NCBI GenBank assembly: GCA_034658975.1
Contig: JAYEGJ010000120.1
Span: 1-27,258 of the forward strand
Direction: 5' to 3'
Length of the DNA: 27,258 nt
Source of the DNA: SZUA-217 sp034658975
GTDB lineage: Bacteria; Actinomycetota; Acidimicrobiia; Spongiisociales; ZC4RG35
Shown: positions 24,207-27,258 of the stretch, in pieces
How positions within the stretch are numbered: the first letter of the stretch is position 1
Layout of the letters: each line of letters begins with the position of its first letter
The notes under the pieces: generated by a model
What the model was told of the DNA's origin: nothing
Database searches by the model: none
The model's input: only the letters and a program-made list of their open reading frames with translations
Made by a program: the position numbers and the translations under genes

Positions 24207-24763
24207 ACTTTTCTCAGGCCCGAAGAGCGTGTCGCGAAATCTGAAAAACAGATCGCGAAAAACAATCAAGCTTTCGGCTTGTGTTGGTTGGGGTGATGGT
24301 TTACTTTTCCGTCACGTCGCAGGGGCAACCCGGCGACTGGATCTGAAGCGAGGTTCGCCGAGCAGAAAGGTCCAGCCCAAGAGGCGGTTTACCGCAAGGA
24401 GGGCACGCCCGGATCGATGAGCTTGCTCACCGACCCGAGCAGGCCGGAAGGAAGGGAAACCGACCGGACGGTCACGACCCGGAGCGGAAGGGCTTGCCTG
24501 GACGCGGAAGGTCACCCCGAAGCCATCGGGAAACCGACGGCCGAGGGACGGTCGGAAGAACGAGCGGGGATCCTTCGGGATCGTCGACCGGACAGAAGAC
24601 CACCGCAGGCTTCACGGCTTGCACCGCAGACCTTCGGGTCTGCACCGCCCCCCGGAAACGGGGAGCAGCGGTCCTCGGACCGCACCCGCCGCCGGCTTCG
24701 GTCGACGGCACCTCCCCAGAGGAGTTGGGTCCCCGGCCTGACGCCATTGGAGAGATTGAGATC

Positions 24764-24808
24764 CCCGAGAGGGTTGAGGTTTCGGCCAAGGCTCCCTCGG
24801 GGTTTCTC
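24764..24808 (+). repeat. 38-nt dispersed repeat, copy B (hairpin plus TTTCTC)
   Basis: This is the second copy, with core 24764-24801, in direct orientation to copy A. Upstream TGAGA and downstream TTTCTC are also shared, while sequence beyond diverges. Perfect core identity in DNA that is otherwise unlike suggests selection, recent duplication or a genome-wide repeat family. Confidence 0.85.
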
Positions 24809-24877
24809 GCGTTCGCAGAGGTAAGTGCCCCGACCGCCAACGTCACCGGCCAGGGCACTAGCGTCGCTATCCGGCGT

Positions 24878-24883
24878 TAGGCT
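24878..24883 (+). promoter_or_regulatory. -10 element of the first PH-domain gene (leaderless)
   Basis: TAGGCT matches TAnnnT and ends 8 nt before ATG 24892, consistent with a transcript starting at the start codon. This supports ATG 24892 as the true start although it is in the wrong frame relative to the body of the gene. Confidence 0.48.
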
Positions 24884-24891
24884 CCCGGCAC

Positions 24892-25556
24892 ATGGCTTAC
24901 CCAAAGATCAACTCTCTACGGGGGAATCGATTCTTCTCGAATCGAAACCGCATTGGATTGCCCTCAAGATGGAGATTCTCTACACCGTTGTCTACCTCAT
25001 CGCGTTTTGGCTGGTCGTTCCGGTCTGGGACACCGATCTGGGTATTGACGGCTGGCTTGGCTGGGCACTCTTCTTCGTCTGGATCGCGCTGGCCGGCAAG
25101 GGGCTCCTCGAGTGGAGCAGCACCGATTTCGTGGTGACGAACCGGCGAGTCATCTTCCGGCGCGGCGTCATGACGAAGGTCGGATACGAGATCCCGATCG
25201 ATCGAGTTCAGGATGTGGGGTTTCGCCAGGGTGTTCTCCAGAGAATCGTCGGGGCAGGCGATCTTCTCGTCCAGTCGTCGGCGAGCGAGGGGCAAACCGC
25301 CATCCGGGACATCACCGATCCGCTCGGCCTCAAGAAGATGATCACCGACGTTCGGGGCGGGCGCTCGCCAACGGTCTCGCCGGCACCTGCTGCGTCACTT
25401 TCCGCCCCGGCAGCTCCTGCTGCGCCGCCTCCCACGCCGGCGGTTTCATCGAAATCCACGGCCGAGCAGTTGGAGATCCTGGCCAGGCTGCACACTGATG
25501 GTTCGCTCAGCGTCGCCGAATTCCAGGCCGAGAAAGCAAAGTTGCTCGGTCAATAG
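24892..25556 (+). CDS. Bacterial PH-domain (bPH_2/DUF304) membrane protein with SHOCT tail; frame break near start
   Basis: The body has two membrane segments ('ILYTVVYLIAFWLVVPV' and 'LFFVWIALAGKGLLEW'), then a bPH_2 domain ('DFVVTNRRVIFRRGVM', 'YEIPIDRVQDVGF', 'GDLLVQSSA'), a Pro/Ala linker and a C-terminal SHOCT motif ('LARLHTDGSLSVAEFQAEKA'). From ATG 24892 the first codons read M-A-Y-P-K, like M-G-Y-P-K of the next gene, but the body lies in the -1 frame. The switch point is 24900-24906, C_CCA_AAG. Either one A is missing from the run at 24903-24905 or the ribosome slips back one base; both give M-A-Y-P-K-D-Q-L-S-T-G-E. The only in-frame canonical start is GTG 24825, preceded by GAGG, which would add an odd 23-residue extension. 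The gene leads an operon with its paralogue 3 nt downstream. Confidence 0.82.
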
Positions 25557-25559
25557 AAG

Positions 25560-26171
25560 ATGGGCTACCCAAAACGACTGCTGAGTGAGGGAGAACAGAT
25601 TGAGGCCGAGTTTCGGCCACATTGGTCACGACTGATACGGGAAGGATTACTGGTGGTCCTCGGGATCGTCCTGATGGTCCTTCTCGGGGTCGGCGACTGG
25701 CCGGGTTGGCTGGTCACCGCTGTAGGCGGGGTCATCATTCTGTTGATAGTCGGGGGAGTGGTCCGCTGGTGGACTACCTACCACGTGATCACCAACGAGC
25801 GTCTCATCTACCGGGCCGGGTTCATCGCCAAACGCGGAAAAGAGATCCCGCTCGAAGTCATCAACGATGTGGCGTTCAACCAGACGATCATCGAACGACT
25901 GTTTCGCACCGGCGATCTTCTCATTGAATCGGCAGGCACCCACGGCCAGAGCCGGTACAGGGACATCCCGCAGCCCGAGGACGTCCAGTCACTGATCTAC
26001 TCGGTCCGCGAGGACAGGAAGAAAGAGATGGAAGGCGGGCATTCATCGAGCACTGCGCCCTTGGAATCGGTAGCTTCGCAACTCGAGCGGCTCGCGCGAT
26101 TGCACGACAGCGGGAAACTGACGGACGAGGAATTCGAATCACAGAAGCGCACGCTTCTCGGAGGTAGCTGA
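25560..26171 (+). CDS. Bacterial PH-domain (bPH_2/DUF304) membrane protein with SHOCT tail, paralogue
   Basis: The 203-residue protein repeats the architecture of the preceding gene: N-terminal 'MGYPKRLLSEGEQ' and 'FRPHW', two transmembrane helices (about 28-45 and 50-68), a bPH_2 domain ('YHVITNERLIYRAGFI', 'KEIPLEVINDVAFNQ', 'GDLLIESAG') and a C-terminal SHOCT motif ('LARLHDSGKLTDEEFESQK'). The linker is shorter and not Pro/Ala-rich. PH-like domains of this type are thought to act at the membrane, and SHOCT is often found as an oligomerisation tail; the exact role is unknown. The ATG comes 3 nt after the previous stop with a weak AGAAG before it. The stop shares one base with the start of the acyl-CoA ligase (TGATG). 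Confidence 0.88.
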   Translation: MGYPKRLLSEGEQIEAEFRPHWSRLIREGLLVVLGIVLMVLLGVGDWPGWLVTAVGGVIILLIVGGVVRWWTTYHVITNERLIYRAGFIAKRGKEIPLEVINDVAFNQTIIERLFRTGDLLIESAGTHGQSRYRDIPQPEDVQSLIYSVREDRKKEMEGGHSSSTAPLESVASQLERLARLHDSGKLTDEEFESQKRTLLGGS

Positions 26172-27258
26172 TGCCACACATGCAGGACGACTTTCCACTT
26201 CTACTGTCAACTCTCTACGACCATTCGGTATGGATCAACCCCGACCAGGAGATCGTGTCGGTGGAGGCCGACCGTTCTGTGATCCGAAACACCTATGGGG
26301 AAACCGACGTCCGGGTGCGGAAGCTGGCGTCGGCACTCGACTCGTTGGGTCTGGCCGTCGGCGACGCCGTCGGAACGTTCGCTTGGAACAACCAGCGTCA
26401 CCACGAGCTCTACTGGGCCACCGCCAACAGCGGCCGGATCTGTCACACGATCAACCTGAGGCTGTTCGCCGACCAGATCGTCTACATCGTCAACCACGCA
26501 GGCGACAAGGCGATGTTCGTCGACCCCGACCTGGTTCCGCTGATCGCACCTGTGGCCGGCAAGATGGAGACCGTCGAGACGTGGGTGATCATGGGCACCG
26601 AGGCCAGTGATGCCATTCCCGGGTCTATCGCCTACGAGGATCTGATCGAGGGGCAGCCCGAGCATGGCAAGTGGCCACAGTTGGACGAGCGCTCACCAAT
26701 GATGCTGTGTTACTCGTCGGGGACGACGGGGCATCCCAAGGGTGTTGCGTACACCCAGCGGTCGACGTACCTCCACACCATCTCCGGGCTGGCCAATATC
26801 GCCATGGAGCCCACCGACAACGTGCTGCCGGTGGTCCCGATGTTCCATGCGTCTGCCTGGGGATACCCGTTCCTGGCGGTGACCAAAGGCGCCAAGCTCA
26901 CATATCCGGGCCCGGACCTGAGTCCAGAAGGGCTGGTCAGGCTATTCACCGAGGAGAAGGTGACCTTCAGTGCCGGTGTGCCCACGGTGTGGATGGGAAT
27001 ACAGCAGTACCTGACGGCGAACCCGGAAACCGACCTCTCCTCCATTCGGGCCTTCCTCTGTGGTGGGTCGGCGGTGCCACGGGCCATGATCGAGTGGTTC
27101 TGGACCGAGCGCGGGATCAGGATCATCCAGGGTTGGGGGATGACCGAGACCAACCCGATCGCCTCCACAGCCGTGCTCAAGCCTCACATGGAGGAGTGGG
27201 ATCTTTCCGACCAACTCGACCGGATGGAGACTGCGGGGATTCCTCTGGCAGGTCTCGA
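26171..27258 (+). CDS. Long/medium-chain fatty-acid-CoA ligase (AMP-forming), N-terminal part
   Basis: The frame is open from ATG 26171 to the window end, 362 complete codons out of an expected ~540. GGAGG at 26160-26164 gives 6-nt spacing to the ATG, which shares its A with the upstream TGA. The ANL-superfamily P-loop 'YSSGTTGHPKGV' and the A5 motif 'QGWGMTETNPI' are present, and 'VVPMFHASAWGYPF' and 'GLAVGDAVGTFAWNN' are typical of fatty acyl-CoA synthetases (FadD-like). The enzyme would activate a fatty acid with ATP and CoA; the chain length cannot be told. It appears cotranscribed with the two PH-domain genes. The C-terminal lid domain lies beyond the window. Confidence 0.93.
   Translation, partial: MPHMQDDFPLLLSTLYDHSVWINPDQEIVSVEADRSVIRNTYGETDVRVRKLASALDSLGLAVGDAVGTFAWNNQRHHELYWATANSGRICHTINLRLFADQIVYIVNHAGDKAMFVDPDLVPLIAPVAGKMETVETWVIMGTEASDAIPGSIAYEDLIEGQPEHGKWPQLDERSPMMLCYSSGTTGHPKGVAYTQRSTYLHTISGLANIAMEPTDNVLPVVPMFHASAWGYPFLAVTKGAKLTYPGPDLSPEGLVRLFTEEKVTFSAGVPTVWMGIQQYLTANPETDLSSIRAFLCGGSAVPRAMIEWFWTERGIRIIQGWGMTETNPIASTAVLKPHMEEWDLSDQLDRMETAGIPLAGL

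Larger units (their letters stand above)
24114..24810 (+). ncRNA. Candidate structured non-coding RNA (strand and ends inferred)
   Basis: Between the repeats lies a chain of hairpins: 24232-24258 (10 bp, AA bulge), 24263-24286, 24316-24337 (GCAA loop), 24384-24395 (UUUA), 24418-24429 (CUUG), 24462-24473, 24516-24530, 24569-24582 (UUCG), 24605-24622, 24626-24643 (7 bp, UUCG), 24650-24663 (GAAA), 24668-24683 (CUCG), 24688-24709 (UUCG) and 24712-24724. UUCG, CUUG and GNRA loops are favoured in structured RNA and depend on strand, so their abundance supports the plus strand. A promoter precedes it at 24078-24107 and a repeat hairpin with TTTCTC closes it. I compared it by eye with RNase P, tmRNA, 6C, cobalamin, ydaO and T-box conserved segments and found no match. 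No covariation data are available. A decayed element is an alternative. Confidence 0.5.
24029..24891. other. 863-nt non-coding region with repeats, hairpins and promoters
   Basis: No open reading frame here looks coding: those present are Arg/Pro/Ser-rich, overlap on both strands and resemble no family. The region contains the leaderless MFS promoter (minus), a plus-strand promoter at 24078-24107, two identical 38-nt repeats 602 nt apart, at least a dozen stable hairpins between them, and a -10 element for the PH-domain gene. It is the longest gene-free stretch in the window. Confidence 0.75.

Noticed and set aside
24029..24265. N-terminal extension of the MFS gene to 494 residues
   Set aside because: The added 79 residues are translated from the 38-nt repeat and spacer DNA; ATG 24028 with its -10 fits the family length.
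24232..24724. RNase P RNA, tmRNA, T-box, cobalamin or ydaO riboswitch
   Set aside because: Their conserved segments, such as the RNase P GAGGAAAGTCC and GGTAAGGGTGAAA stretches or the T-box GGGTGGAACCGCG, were looked for and not found on either strand.
24417..24880. Overlapping Arg/Pro-rich frames of about 130 codons on both strands
   Set aside because: Hairpin-rich DNA gives long frames in several registers; none has a ribosome binding site or family likeness.

Overview
The window is GC-rich DNA from a member of the Actinomycetota, probably a deep-branching lineage such as the Acidimicrobiia, although the taxon is inferred. Markers pointing there are a DUF222/HNH (13E12-type) gene, a homodimeric AceE, a pair of UvrD-like helicase-nucleases resembling mycobacterial AdnAB, a ThiF-rhodanese protein next to a Mec-like JAMM protease, and many gene starts that look leaderless (TAnnnT about 6-8 nt before the start codon). 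A run of exactly 100 Ns at 10834-10933 shows the sequence is a scaffold, so a few indels may be assembly artefacts.

Layout. 1-1716: debris, namely a broken DUF222/HNH gene facing away from a glycosyltransferase reduced to its C-terminal domain. 1720-6871 (minus): a tight operon of alpha/beta hydrolase, aceE, N-terminal-rhodanese ThiF/MoeB-like protein and JAMM protease. 6940-10832 (plus): an ABC exporter (ATPase and two ABC-2 permeases) followed by a membrane protein with a Pro/Arg repeat. 10834-10933: assembly gap. 10945-13224 (minus): plsB, divergent from dtd (13258-13713, plus). 13691-20273 (minus): AdnB-like, AdnA-like and plsY, coupled by overlapping stop/start codons. 20453-20677: a divergent promoter region with a 47-codon leaderless ORF and a palindrome. 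20678-21946 (plus): glutamate dehydrogenase. 21943-24028 (minus): MFS transporter and a small Fe-S RecB-family nuclease. 24029-24891: an 863-nt non-coding stretch with a 38-nt repeat at each end and a dense series of hairpins. 24892-27258 (plus): two tandem bacterial-PH/SHOCT membrane proteins and an acyl-CoA ligase cut by the window end.

How the genes fit together. Lipid metabolism recurs (PlsB, PlsY, acyl-CoA ligase), as does DNA end processing (three Fe-S PD-(D/E)XK nucleases, two fused to UvrD-type motors). The aceE operon joins central carbon metabolism to an E1-like/JAMM sulfur-carrier module.

The most notable observations are: (1) the possible large structured RNA at about 24114-24810, bounded by identical 38-nt repeats and with its own candidate promoter; (2) a frame break in the first PH-domain gene, lying exactly on a C_CCA_AAG heptamer five codons from a leaderless start; (3) the recurrent leaderless-promoter pattern; (4) the divergent small ORF/GDH promoter with a palindrome; and (5) two facing genes at about 6870-6940 that both lack ATG/GTG/TTG starts.
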